Assembly: GCF_037392515.1 (NCBI RefSeq)
Contig: NC_090285.1
Span: forward strand, 2,173,501-2,237,500
Direction of reading: 5' to 3'
From: Haliotis asinina
Taxonomy: Eukaryota; Mollusca; Gastropoda; Lepetellida; Haliotidae
DNA: 64,000 nt
Shown here piece after piece: positions 51,848 to 63,737 of the stretch. A program made the translations under genes and the position numbers. The notes below the pieces were generated by a model. It had not been told where the DNA came from. It was given only the letters and a program-made list of their open reading frames with translations, and ran no database searches. Each line of letters opens with the position of its first letter. The first letter of the stretch is position 1.

Positions 51848-52333
51848 CACTCTTTTGGGTTTTTTTGCGCCTCTGGGGGTTGAAAAAGAGGCCTCCAAAC
51901 GCGTGTCTCCTGGTAAGAACACCTAGTCTGTGACGCAATGTGATTGTTGTCAGTGATGTCACGTTTCTGTGACGTCAGGACATTGTGAGGTCACAGGTGA
52001 GTCTTTCTATATATATCAGAACGTTGGAATGAGAGAACGTGTCCATTTACATGACTCCATTTGAAGTTGATGTAAGGACGGAATGTTGTGCAGCTTTTAG
52101 CATTGTCCCACAGCAATCGGTGTCAGGCTGTCAATGAAGCAGTAATACCGTCAGTTCTACGTTGGATTACACACAATATTTCACTTCACAGCATGGCTGA
52201 GATAACAGAAAGTGTCCACAGCAAATTATATATATCAACATGATGTATAGTCATGGAGTAATTCATTTGTACTTTCTTCAGTCAGAGATGAACTCGACGT
52301 TTCTCTAGCTATGTTCCTGCAGGAATAAAAAGT

Positions 52334-52405
52334 TGCGTCGGCCGGGAATCGAACCCGGATCGACTGCTTGGAAGGCAACCATGCTAACCTTTACACCACC
52401 GACGC
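52334..52405 (-). tRNA. tRNA-Gly (UCC)
   Basis: Anticodon at 52370-52372; consensus copy. Confidence 0.97.
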
Positions 52406-52722
52406 TGACCATGCTAGGATTGGTTGAATAGGCATCTTAATGAAATTTGCTGATTGATTGGCCACGCTTCGAGGCACGCCACTAAACGAGACGGCTTACG
52501 TCACAAACTGAATGAAATTGGGCTTTGGAAATGTATTTCTGTCTTATGCAACGAGGGTCTACAATCTACGAAGCACTGATAACAAATTGTATTTAAATGA
52601 AGAGGACACTGCATTTGCATCCATATGGAGTAAATGGACACGTCAACTGAACACTTCCTCCTTGCCAGCTGTCTTCTTTAACTTAAGAATGGGAAGCTAA
52701 GAAAAGGCACTGTTAGTGTGAA

Positions 52723-52793
52723 GCATCGGTGGTCTAGTGGTAGAATACTCGCCTGCCACGCGGGTGACCCGGGTTCGATTCCCGGTCGATGCA
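52723..52793 (+). tRNA. tRNA-Gly (GCC)
   Basis: GCC at 52755-52757; consensus copy. Confidence 0.97.
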
Positions 52794-53270
52794 CACTCTT
52801 TTGGTTTTTTTTGCGCCTCTGGGGGTTGAAAAAGAGGCCTCCAAACGCGTGTCTCCTGGTAAGAACACCTAGTCTGTGACGCAATGTGATTGTTGTCAGT
52901 GATGTCACGTTTCTGTGACGTGAGGACATTGTGAGGTCACAGGTGAGTCTTTCTATATATATCAGAACGTTGGAATGAGAGAACGTGTCCATTTACATTG
53001 AAGTTGATGTAAGGACGGAATGTTGTGCAGCTTTTAGCATTGTCCCACAGCAATCGGTGTCAGGCTGTCAATGAAGCAGTAATACCGTCAGTTCTACGTT
53101 GGATTACACACAATATTTCACTTCACAGCATGGCTGAGATAACAGAAAGTGTCCACAGCAAATTATATATATCAACATGATGTATAGTCATGGAGTAATT
53201 CATTTGTACTTTCTTCAGTCAGAGATGAACTCGACGTTTCTCTAGCTATGTTCCTGCAGGAATAAAAAGT

Positions 53271-53342
53271 TGCGTCGGCCGGGAATCGAACCCGGATCGA
53301 CTGCTTGGAAGGCAACCATGCTAACCTTTACACCATCGACGC
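53271..53342 (-). tRNA. tRNA-Gly (UCC), acceptor-stem variant
   Basis: Anticodon at 53307-53309. Base 7 is A instead of G, a mismatch at the foot of the acceptor stem. Confidence 0.9.
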
Positions 53343-53659
53343 TGACCATGCCAAGCTTTGATGAATAGGCATCTTAATGAAATTTGCTGATTGATTGGCC
53401 ACGCTTCGAGGCACGCCACTAAACGAGACGGCTTACGTCACAAACTGAATGAAATTGGGCTTTGGAAATGTATTTCTGTCTTATGCAACGAGGGTCTACA
53501 ATCTACGAAGCACTGATAACAAATTGTATTTAAATGAAGAGGACACTGCATTTGCATCCATATGGAGTAAATGGACACGTCAACTGAACACTTCCTCCTT
53601 GCCAGCTGTCTTCTTTAACTTAAGAATGAGAAGCTAAGAAAAGGCACTGTTAGTGTGAA

Positions 53660-53730
53660 GCATCGGTGGTCTAGTGGTAGAATACTCGCCTGCCACGCGG
53701 GTGACCCGGGTTCGATTCCCGGTCGATGCA
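53660..53730 (+). tRNA. tRNA-Gly (GCC)
   Basis: GCC at 53692-53694; consensus copy. Confidence 0.97.
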
Positions 53731-54207
53731 CACTCTTTTGGTTTTTTTTGCGCCTCTGGGGGTTGAAAAAGAGGCCTCCAAACGCGTGTCTCCTGGTAAG
53801 AACACCTAGTCTGTGACGCAATGTGATTGTTGTCAGTGATGTCACGTTTCTGTGACGTCAGGACATTGTGAGGTGACAGGTGAGTCTTTCTATATATATC
53901 AGAACGTTGGAATGAGAGAACGTGTCCATTTACATTGAAGTTGATGTAAGGACGGAATGTTGTGCAGCTTTTAGCATTGTCCCACAGCAATCGGTGTCAG
54001 GCTGTCAATGAAGCAGTAATACCGTCAGTTCTACGTTGGATTACACACAATATTTCACTTCACAGCATGGCTGAGATAACAGAAAGTGTCCACAGCAAAT
54101 TATATATATCAACATGATGTATAGTCATGGAGTAATTCATTTGTACTTTCTTCAGTCAGAGATGAACTCGACGTTTCTCTAGCTATGTTCCTGCAGGAAT
54201 AAAAAGT

Positions 54208-54279
54208 TGCGTCGGCCGGGAATCGAACCCGGATCGACTGCTTGGAAGGCAACCATGCTAACCTTTACACCACCGACGC
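54208..54279 (-). tRNA. tRNA-Gly (UCC)
   Basis: Anticodon at 54244-54246; consensus copy. Confidence 0.97.
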
Positions 54280-54596
54280 TGACCATGCTAGGATTGGTTG
54301 AATAGGCATCTTAATGAAATTTGCTGATTGATTGGCCACGCTTCGAGGCACGCCACTAAACGAGACGGCTTACGTCACAAACTGAATGAAATTGGGCTTT
54401 GGAAATGTATTTCTGTCTTATGCAACGAGGGTCTACAATCTACGAAGCACTGATAACAAATTGTATTTAAATGAAGAGGACACTGCATTTGCATCCATAT
54501 GGAGTAAATGGACACGTCAACTGAACACTTCCTCCTTGCCAGCTGTCTTCTTTAACTTAAGAATGAGAAGCTAAGAAAAGGCACTGTTAGTGTGAA

Positions 54597-54667
54597 GCAT
54601 CGGTGGTCTAGTGGTAGAATACTCGCCTGCCACGCGGGTGACCCGGGTTCGATTCCCGGTCGATGCA
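54597..54667 (+). tRNA. tRNA-Gly (GCC)
   Basis: GCC at 54629-54631; consensus copy. Confidence 0.97.
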
Positions 54668-55153
54668 CACTCTTTTGGTTTTTTTTGCGCCTCTGGGGGT
54701 TGAAAAAGAGGCCTCCAAACGCGTGTCTCCTGGTAAGAACACCTAGTCTGTGACGCAATGTGATTGTTGTCAGTGATGTCACGTTTCTGTGACGTCAGGC
54801 CATTGTGAGGTCACAGGTGAGTCTTTCTATAGATATCAGAACGTTGGAATGAGAGAACGTGTCCATTTACATGACTCCATTTGAAGTTGATGTAAGGACG
54901 GAATGTTGTGCAGCTTTTAGCATTGTCCCACAGCAATCGGTGTCAGGCTGTCAATGAAGCAGTAATACCGTCAGTTCTACGTTGGATTACACACAATATT
55001 TCACTTCACAGCATCGCTGAGATAACAGAAAATGTCCACAGCAAATTATATATATCAACATGACGTATAGTCATGGAGTAATTCATTTGTACTTTCTTCA
55101 GTCAGAGATGAACTCGACGTTTCTCCAGCTGTCTTCCTGCAGGAATAAAAAGT

Positions 55154-55225
55154 TGCGTCGGCCGGGAATCGAACCCGGATCGACTGCTTGGAAGGCAACC
55201 ATGCTAACCTTTACACCACCGACGC
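55154..55225 (-). tRNA. tRNA-Gly (UCC)
   Basis: Anticodon at 55190-55192; consensus copy. Confidence 0.97.
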
Positions 55226-55542
55226 TGACCATGCTAAGCTTTGTTGAATAGGCATCTTAATGAAATTTGCTGATTGATTGGCCACGCTTCGAGGCACGCC
55301 ACTAAACGAGACGGCTTACGTCACAAACTGAATGAAATTGGGCTTTGGAAATGTATTTCTGTCTTATGCAACGAGGGTCTACAATCTACGAAGCACTGAT
55401 AACAAATTGTATTTAAATGAAGAGGACACTGCATTTGCATCCATATGGAGTAAATGGACACGTCAACTGAACACTTCCTCCTTGCCAGCTGTCTTCTTTA
55501 ACTTAAGAATGAGAAGCTAAGAAAAGGCACTGTTAGTGTGAA

Positions 55543-55614
55543 GCATCGGTGGTCTAGTGGTAGAATACTCGCCTGCCACGCGGGTGACCCGGGTTCGATT
55601 CCCGGTTTGATGCA
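55543..55614 (+). tRNA. tRNA-Gly (GCC), 72-nt copy, probably damaged
   Basis: GCC at 55575-55577. The junction of T stem and 3' acceptor strand reads CCCGGTTTGATGCA instead of CCCGGTCGATGCA: one extra base and one changed base, which spoils acceptor pairing. Confidence 0.8.
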
Positions 55615-56091
55615 CACTCTTTTGGGTTTTTTTGCGCCTCTGGGGGTTGAAAAAGAGGCCTCCAAACGCGTGTCTCCTGGTAAGAACACCTAGTCTGTGA
55701 CGCAATGTGATTGTTGTCAGTGATGTCACGTTTCTGTGACGTCAGGACATTGTGAGGTCACAGGTGAGTCTTTCTATATATATCAGAACGTTGGAATGAG
55801 AGAACGTGTCCATTTACATTGAAGTTGATGTAAGGACGGAATGTTGTGCAGCTTTTAGCATTGTCCCACAGCAATCGGTGTCAGGCTGTCAATGAAGCAG
55901 TAATACCGTCAGTTCTACCTTGGATTACACACAATATTTCACTTCACAGCATGGCTGAGATAACAGAAAGTGTCCACAGCAAATTATACATATCAACATG
56001 ATGTATAGTCATGGAGTAATTCATTTGTACTTTCTTCAGTCAGAGATGAACTCGACGTTTCTCTAGCTATGTTCCTGCAGGAATAAAAAGT

Positions 56092-56163
56092 TGCGTCGGC
56101 CGGGAATCGAACCCGGATCGACTGCTTGGAAGGCAACCATGCTAACCTTTACACCACCGACGC
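56092..56163 (-). tRNA. tRNA-Gly (UCC)
   Basis: Anticodon at 56128-56130; consensus copy. Confidence 0.97.
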
Positions 56164-56480
56164 TGACCATGCCAAGCTTTGTTGAATAGGCATCTTAATG
56201 AAATTTGCTGATTGATTGGCCACGCTTCGAGGCACGCCACTAAACGAGACGGCTTACGTCACAAACTGAATGAAATTGGGCTTTGGAAATGTATTTCTGT
56301 CTTATGCAACGAGGGTCTACAATCTACGAAGCACTGATAACAAATTGTATTTAAATGAAGAGGACACTGCATTTGCATCCATATGGAGTAAATGGACACG
56401 TCAACTGAACACTTCCTCCTTGCCAGCTGTCTTCTTTAACTTAAGAATGAGAAGCTAAGAAAAGGCACTGTTAGTGTGAA

Positions 56481-56551
56481 GCATCGGTGGTCTAGTGGTA
56501 GAATACTCGCCTGCCACGCGGGTGACCCGGGTTCGATTCCCGGTCGATGCA
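56481..56551 (+). tRNA. tRNA-Gly (GCC)
   Basis: GCC at 56513-56515; consensus copy. Confidence 0.97.
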
Positions 56552-57028
56552 CACTCTTTTGGTTTTTTTTGCGCCTCTGGGGGTTGAAAAAGAGGCCTCC
56601 AAACGCGTGTCTCCTGGTAAGAACACCTAGTCTGTGACGCAATGTGATTGTTGTCAGTGATGTCACGTTTCTGTGACGTCAGGACATTGTGAGGTCACAG
56701 GTGAGTCTTTCTATATATATCAGAACGTTGGAATGAGAGAACGTGTCCATTTACATTGAAGTTGATGTAAGGACGGAATGTTGTGCAGCTTTTAGCATTG
56801 TCCCACAGCAATCGGTGTCAGGCTGTCAATGAAGCAGTAATACCGTCAGTTCTACCTTGGATTACACACAATATTTCACTTCACAGCATGGCTGAGATAA
56901 CAGAAAGTGTCCACAGCAAATTATATATATCAACATGATGTATAGTCATGGAGTAATTCATTTGTACTTTCTTCAGTCAGAGATGAACTCGACGTTTCTC
57001 TAGCTATGTTCCTGCAGGAATAAAAAGT

Positions 57029-57100
57029 TGCGTCGGCCGGGAATCGAACCCGGATCGACTGCTTGGAAGGCAACCATGCTAACCTTTACACCACCGACGC
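57029..57100 (-). tRNA. tRNA-Gly (UCC)
   Basis: Anticodon at 57065-57067; consensus copy. Confidence 0.97.
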
Positions 57101-57417
57101 TGACCATGCTAAGCTTTGTTGAATAGGCATCTTAATGAAATTTGCTGATTGATTGGCCACGCTTCGAGGCACGCCACTAAACGAGACGGCTTACGTCACA
57201 AACTGAATGAAATTGGGCTTTGGAAATGTATTTCTGTCTTATGCAACGAGGGTCTACAATCTACGAAGCACTGATAACAAATTGTATTTAAATGAAGAGG
57301 ACACTGCATTTGCATCCATATGGAGTAAATGGACACGTCAACTGAACACTTCCTCCTTGCCAGCTGTCTTCTTTAACTTAAGAATGAGAAGCTAAGAAAA
57401 GGCACTGTTAATGTGAA

Positions 57418-57488
57418 GCATCGGTGGTCTGGTGGTAGAATACTCGCCTGCCACGCGGGTGACCCGGGTTCGATTCCCGGTCGATGCA
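57418..57488 (+). tRNA. tRNA-Gly (GCC), A14G variant
   Basis: GCC at 57450-57452; base 14 is G. It lies 9,435 bp from its partner at 47983. Confidence 0.92.
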
Positions 57489-57974
57489 CACTCTTTTGGT
57501 TTTTTTTGCGCCTCTGGGGGTTGAAAAAGAGGCCTCCAAACGCGTGTCTCCTGGTAAGAACACCTAGTCTGTGACGCAATGTGATTGTTGTCAGTGATGT
57601 CACGTTTCTGTGACGTCAGGCCATTGTGAGGTCACAGGTGAGTCTTTCTATAGATATCAGAACGTTGGAATGAGAGAACGTGTCCATTTACATGACTCCA
57701 TTTGAAGTTGATGTAAGGACGGAATGTTGTGCAGCTTTTAGCATTGTCCCACAGCAATCGGTGTCAGGCTGTCAATGAAGCAGTAATACCGTCAGTTCTA
57801 CGTTGGATTACACACAATATTTCACTTCACAGCATGGCTGAGATAACAGAAAGTGTCCACAGCAAATTATATATATCAACATGATGTATAGTCATGGAGT
57901 AATTCATTTGTACTTTCTTCAGTCAGAGATGAACTCGACGTTTCTCTAGCTATGTTCCTGCAGGAATAAAAAGT

Positions 57975-58046
57975 TGCGTCGGCCGGGAATCGAACCCGGA
58001 TCGACTGCTTGGAAGGCAACCATGCTAACCTTTACACCACCGACGC
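57975..58046 (-). tRNA. tRNA-Gly (UCC)
   Basis: Anticodon at 58011-58013; consensus copy. Confidence 0.97.
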
Positions 58047-58377
58047 TGACCATGCTAAGCTTTGTTGAATAGGCATCTTAATGAAATTTGCTGATTGATT
58101 GGCCACGCTTCGAGGCACGCCACTAAACGAGACGGCTTACGTCACAAACTGAATGAAATTGGGCTTTGGAAATGTATTTCTGTCTTATGCAACGAGGGTC
58201 TACAATCTACGAAGCACTGATAACAAATTGTATTTAAATGAAGAGGACACTGTGTGGAGGACACTGCATTTGCATCCATATGGAGTAAATGGACACGTCA
58301 ACTGAACACTTCCTCCTTGCCAGCTGTCTTCTTTAACTTAAGAATGAGAAGCTAAGAAAAGGCACTGTTAATGTGAA

Positions 58378-58448
58378 GCATCGGTGGTCTGGTGGTAGAA
58401 TACTCGCCTGCCACGCGGGTGACCCGGGTTCGATTCCCGGTCGATGCA
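58378..58448 (+). tRNA. tRNA-Gly (GCC), A14G variant
   Basis: GCC at 58410-58412; base 14 is G. Confidence 0.92.
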
Positions 58449-58925
58449 CACTCTTTTGGTTTTTTTTGCGCCTCTGGGGGTTGAAAAAGAGGCCTCCAAA
58501 CGCGTGTCTCCTGGTAAGAACACCTAGTCTGTGACGCAATGTGATTGTTGTCAGTGATGTCACGTTTCTGTGACGTCAGGACATTGTGAGGTCACAGGTG
58601 AGTCTTTCTATATATATCAGAACGTTGGAATGAGAGAACGTGTCCATTTACATTGAAGTTGATGTAAGGACGGAATGTTGTGCAGCTTTTAGCATTGTCC
58701 CACAGCAATCGGTGTCAGGCTGTCAATGAAGCAGTAATACCGTCAGTTCTACGTTGGATTACACACAATATTTCACTTCACAGCATGGCTGAGATAACAG
58801 AAAGTGTCCACAGCAAATTATATATATCAACATGATGTATAGTCATGGAGTAATTCATTTGTACTTTCTTCAGTCAGAGATGAACTCGACGTTTCTCTAG
58901 CTATGTTCCTGCAGGAATAAAAAGT

Positions 58926-58997
58926 TGCGTCGGCCGGGAATCGAACCCGGATCGACTGCTTGGAAGGCAACCATGCTAACCTTTACACCACCGACGC
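58926..58997 (-). tRNA. tRNA-Gly (UCC)
   Basis: Anticodon at 58962-58964; consensus copy. Confidence 0.97.
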
Positions 58998-59314
58998 TGA
59001 CCATGCTAAGCTTTGTTGAATAGGCATCTTAATGAAATTTGCTGATTGATTGGCCACGCTTCGAGGCACGCCACTAAACGAGACGGCTTACGTCACAAAC
59101 TGAATGAAATTGGGCTTTGGAAATGTATTTCTGTCTTATGCAACGAGGGTCTACAATCTACGAAGCACTGATAACAAATTGTATTTAAATGAAGAGGACA
59201 CTGCATTTGCATCCATATGGAGTAAATGGACACGTCAACTGAACACTTCCTCCTTGCCAGCTGTCTTCTTTAACTTAAGAATGAGAAGCTAAGAAAAGGC
59301 ACTGTTAATGTGAA

Positions 59315-59385
59315 GCATCGGTGGTCTGGTGGTAGAATACTCGCCTGCCACGCGGGTGACCCGGGTTCGATTCCCGGTCGATGCA
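59315..59385 (+). tRNA. tRNA-Gly (GCC), A14G variant
   Basis: GCC at 59347-59349; base 14 is G. Confidence 0.92.
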
Positions 59386-59871
59386 CACTCTTTTGGTTTT
59401 TTTTGCGCCTCTGGGGGTTGAAAAAGAGGCCTCCAAACGCGTGTCTCCTGGTAAGAACACCTAGTCTGTGACGCAATGTGATTGTTGTCAGTGATGTCAC
59501 GTTTCTGTGACGTCAGGCCATTGTGAGGTCACAGGTGAGTCTTTCTATAGATATCAGAACGTTGGAATGAGAGAACGTGTCCATTTACATGACTCCATTT
59601 GAAGTTGATGTAAGGACGGAATGTTGTGCAGCTTTTAGCATTGTCCCACAGCAATCGGTGTCAGGCTGTCAATGAAGCAGTAATACCGTCAGTTCTACGT
59701 TGGATTACACACAATATTTCACTTCACAGCATGGCTGAGATAACAGAAAGTGTCCACAGCAAATTATATATATCAACATGATGTATAGTCATGGAGTAAT
59801 TCATTTGTACTTTCTTCAGTCAGAGATGAACTCGACGTTTCTCTAGCTATGTTCCTGCAGGAATAAAAAGT

Positions 59872-59943
59872 TGCGTCGGCCGGGAATCGAACCCGGATCG
59901 ACTGCTTGGAAGGCAACCATGCTAACCTTTACACCACCGACGC
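59872..59943 (-). tRNA. tRNA-Gly (UCC)
   Basis: Anticodon at 59908-59910; consensus copy. Confidence 0.97.
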
Positions 59944-60274
59944 TGACCATGCTAAGCTTTGTTGAATAGGCATCTTAATGAAATTTGCTGATTGATTGGC
60001 CACGCTTCGAGGCACGCCACTAAACGAGACGGCTTACGTCACAAACTGAATGAAATTGGGCTTTGGAAATGTATTTCTGTCTTATGCAACGAGGGTCTAC
60101 AATCTACGAAGCACTGATAACAAATTGTATTTAAATGAAGAGGACACTGTGTGGAGGACACTGCATTTGCATCCATATGGAGTAAATGGACACGTCAACT
60201 GAACACTTCCTCCTTGCCAGCTGTCTTCTTTAACTTAAGAATGAGAAGCTAAGAAAAGGCACTGTTAGTGTGAA

Positions 60275-60345
60275 GCATCGGTGGTCTAGTGGTAGAATAC
60301 TCGCCTGCCACGCGGGTGACCCGGGTTCGATTCCCGGTCGATGCA
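60275..60345 (+). tRNA. tRNA-Gly (GCC)
   Basis: GCC at 60307-60309; consensus copy. Confidence 0.97.
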
Positions 60346-60822
60346 CACTCTTTTGGTTTTTTTTGCGCCTCTGGGGGTTGAAAAAGAGGCCTCCAAACGC
60401 GTGTCTCCTGGTAAGAACACCTAGTCTGTGACGCAATGTGATTGTTGTCAGTGATGTCACGTTTCTGTGACGTGAGGACATTGTGAGGTCACAGGTGAGT
60501 CTTTCTATATATATCAGAACGTTGGAATGAGAGAACGTGTCCATTTACATTGAAGTTGATGTAAGGACGGAATGTTGTGCAGCTTTTAGCATTGTCCCAC
60601 AGTAATCGGTGTCAGGCTGTCAATGAAGCAGTAATACCGTCAGTTCTACGTTGGATTACACACAATATTTCACTTCACAGCATGGCTGAGATAACAGAAA
60701 GTGTCCACAGCAAATTATATATATCAACATGATGTATAGTCATGGAGTAATTCATTTGTACTTTCTTCAGTCAGAGATGAACTCGACGTTTCTCTAGCTA
60801 TGTTCCTGCAGGAATAAAAAGT

Positions 60823-60894
60823 TGCGTCGGCCGGGAATCGAACCCGGATCGACTGCTTGGAAGGCAACCATGCTAACCTTTACACCACCGACGC
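60823..60894 (-). tRNA. tRNA-Gly (UCC)
   Basis: Anticodon at 60859-60861; consensus copy. Confidence 0.97.
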
Positions 60895-61211
60895 TGACCA
60901 TGCTAAGCTTTGTTGAATAGGCATCTTAATGAAATTTGCTGATTGATTGGCCACGCTTCGAGGCACGCCACTAAACGAGACGGCTTACGTCACAAACTGA
61001 ATGAAATTGGGCTTTGGAAATGTATTTCTGTCTTATGCAACGAGGGTCTACAATCTACGAAGCACTGATAACAAATTGTATTTAAATGAAGAGGACACTG
61101 CATTTGCATCCATATGGAGTAAATGGACACGTCAACTGAACACTTCCTCCTTGCCAGCTGTCTTCTTTAACTTAAGAATGAGAAGCTAAGAAAAGGCACT
61201 GTTAATGTGAA

Positions 61212-61282
61212 GCATCGGTGGTCTGGTGGTAGAATACTCGCCTGCCACGCGGGTGACCCGGGTTCGATTCCCGGTCGATGCA
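61212..61282 (+). tRNA. tRNA-Gly (GCC), A14G variant
   Basis: GCC at 61244-61246; base 14 is G. Confidence 0.92.
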
Positions 61283-61768
61283 CACTCTTTTGGGTTTTTT
61301 TGCGCCTCTGGGGGTTGAAAAAGAGGCCTCCAAACGCGTGTCTCCTGGTAAGAACACCTAGTCTGTGACGCAATGTGATTGTTGTCAGTGATGTCACGTT
61401 TCTGTGACGTCAGGACATTGTGAGGTCACAGGTGAGTCTTTCTATATATATCAGAACGTTGGAATGAGAGAACGTGTCCATTTACATGACTCCATTTGAA
61501 GTTGATGTAAGGACGGAATGTTGTGCAGCTTTTAGCATTGTCCCACAGCAATCGGTGTCAGGCTGTCAATGAAGCAGTAATACCGTCAGTTCTACGTTGG
61601 ATTACACACAATATTTCACTTCACAGCATGGCTGAGATAACAGAAAGTGTCCACAGCAAATTATATATATCAACATGATGTATAGTCATGGAGTAATTCA
61701 TTTGTACTTTCTTCAGTCAGAGATGAACTCGACGTTTCTCTAGCTATGTTCCTGCAGGAATAAAAAGT

Positions 61769-61840
61769 TGCGTCGGCCGGGAATCGAACCCGGATCGACT
61801 GCTTGGAAGGCAACCATGCTAACCTTTACACCACCGACGC
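61769..61840 (-). tRNA. tRNA-Gly (UCC)
   Basis: Anticodon at 61805-61807; consensus copy. Confidence 0.97.
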
Positions 61841-62171
61841 TGACCATGCTAGGATTGGTTGAATAGGCATCTTAATGAAATTTGCTGATTGATTGGCCAC
61901 GCTTCGAGGCACGCCACTAAACGAGACGGCTTACGTCACAAACTGAATGAAATTGGGCTTTGGAAATGTATTTCTGTCTTATGCAACGAGGGTCTACAAT
62001 CTACGAAGCACTGATAACAAATTGTATTTAAATGAAGAGGACACTGTGTGGAGGACACTGCATTTGCATCCATATGGAGTAAATGGACACGTCAACTGAA
62101 CACTTCCTCCTTGCCAGCTGTCTTCTTTAACTTAAGAATGAGAAGCTAAGAAAAGGCACTGTTAGTGTGAA

Positions 62172-62242
62172 GCATCGGTGGTCTAGTGGTAGAATACTCG
62201 CCTGCCACGCGGGTGACCCGGGTTCGATTCCCGGTCGATGCA
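62172..62242 (+). tRNA. tRNA-Gly (GCC)
   Basis: GCC at 62204-62206; consensus copy. Confidence 0.97.
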
Positions 62243-62719
62243 CACTCTTTTGGTTTTTTTTGCGCCTCTGGGGGTTGAAAAAGAGGCCTCCAAACGCGTG
62301 TCTCCTGGTAAGAACACCTAGTCTGTGACGCAATGTGATTGTTGTCAGTGATGTCACGTTTCTGTGACGTGAGGACATTGTGAGGTCACAGGTGAGTCTT
62401 TCTATATATATCAGAACGTTGGAATGAGAGAACGTGTCCATTTACATTGAAGTTGATGTAAGGACGGAATGTTGTGCAGCTTTTAGCATTGTCCCACAGT
62501 AATCGGTGTCAGGCTGTCAATGAAGCAGTAATACCGTCAGTTCTACGTTGGATTACACACAATATTTCACTTCACAGCATGGCTGAGATAACAGAAAGTG
62601 TCCACAGCAAATTATATATATCAACATGATGTATAGTCATGGAGTAATTCATTTGTACTTTCTTCAGTCAGAGATGAACTCGACGTTTCTCTAGCTATGT
62701 TCCTGCAGGAATAAAAAGT

Positions 62720-62791
62720 TGCGTCGGCCGGGAATCGAACCCGGATCGACTGCTTGGAAGGCAACCATGCTAACCTTTACACCACCGACGC
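62720..62791 (-). tRNA. tRNA-Gly (UCC)
   Basis: Anticodon at 62756-62758; consensus copy. Confidence 0.97.
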
Positions 62792-63108
62792 TGACCATGC
62801 TAAGCTTTGTTGAATAGGCATCTTAATGAAATTTGCTGATTGATTGGCCACGCTTCGAGGCACGCCACTAAACGAGACGGCTTACGTCACAAACTGAATG
62901 AAATTGGGCTTTGGAAATGTATTTCTGTCTTATGCAACGAGGGTCTACAATCTACGAAGCACTGATAACAAATTGTATTTAAATGAAGAGGACACTGCAT
63001 TTGCATCCATATGGAGTAAATGGACACGTCAACTGAACACTTCCTCCTTGCCAGCTGTCTTCTTTAACTTAAGAATGAGAAGCTAAGAAAAGGCACTGTT
63101 AATGTGAA

Positions 63109-63179
63109 GCATCGGTGGTCTGGTGGTAGAATACTCGCCTGCCACGCGGGTGACCCGGGTTCGATTCCCGGTCGATGCA
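63109..63179 (+). tRNA. tRNA-Gly (GCC), A14G variant
   Basis: GCC at 63141-63143; base 14 is G. Confidence 0.92.
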
Positions 63180-63665
63180 CACTCTTTTGGGTTTTTTTGC
63201 GCCTCTGGGGGTTGAAAAAGAGGCCTCCAAACGCGTGTCTCCTGGTAAGAACACCTAGTCTGTGACGCAATGTGATTGTTGTCAGTGATGTCACGTTTCT
63301 GTGACGTCAGGACATTGTGAGGTCACAGGTGAGTCTTTCTATATATATCAGAACGTTGGAATGAGAGAACGTGTCCATTTACATGACTCCATTTGAAGTT
63401 GATGTAAGGACGGAATGTTGTGCAGCTTTTAGCATTGTCCCACAGCAATCGGTGTCAGGCTGTCAATGAAGCAGTAATACCGTCAGTTCTACGTTGGATT
63501 ACACACAATATTTCACTTCACAGCATGGCTGAGATAACAGAAAGTGTCCACAGCAAATTATATATATCAACATGATGTATAGTCATGGAGTAATTCATTT
63601 GTACTTTCTTCAGTCAGAGATGAACTCGACGTTTCTCTAGCTATGTTCCTGCAGGAATAAAAAGT

Positions 63666-63737
63666 TGCGTCGGCCGGGAATCGAACCCGGATCGACTGCT
63701 TGGAAGGCAACCATGCTAACCTTTACACCACCGACGC
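63666..63737 (-). tRNA. tRNA-Gly (UCC)
   Basis: Anticodon at 63702-63704; consensus copy, last tRNA in the window. Confidence 0.97.
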
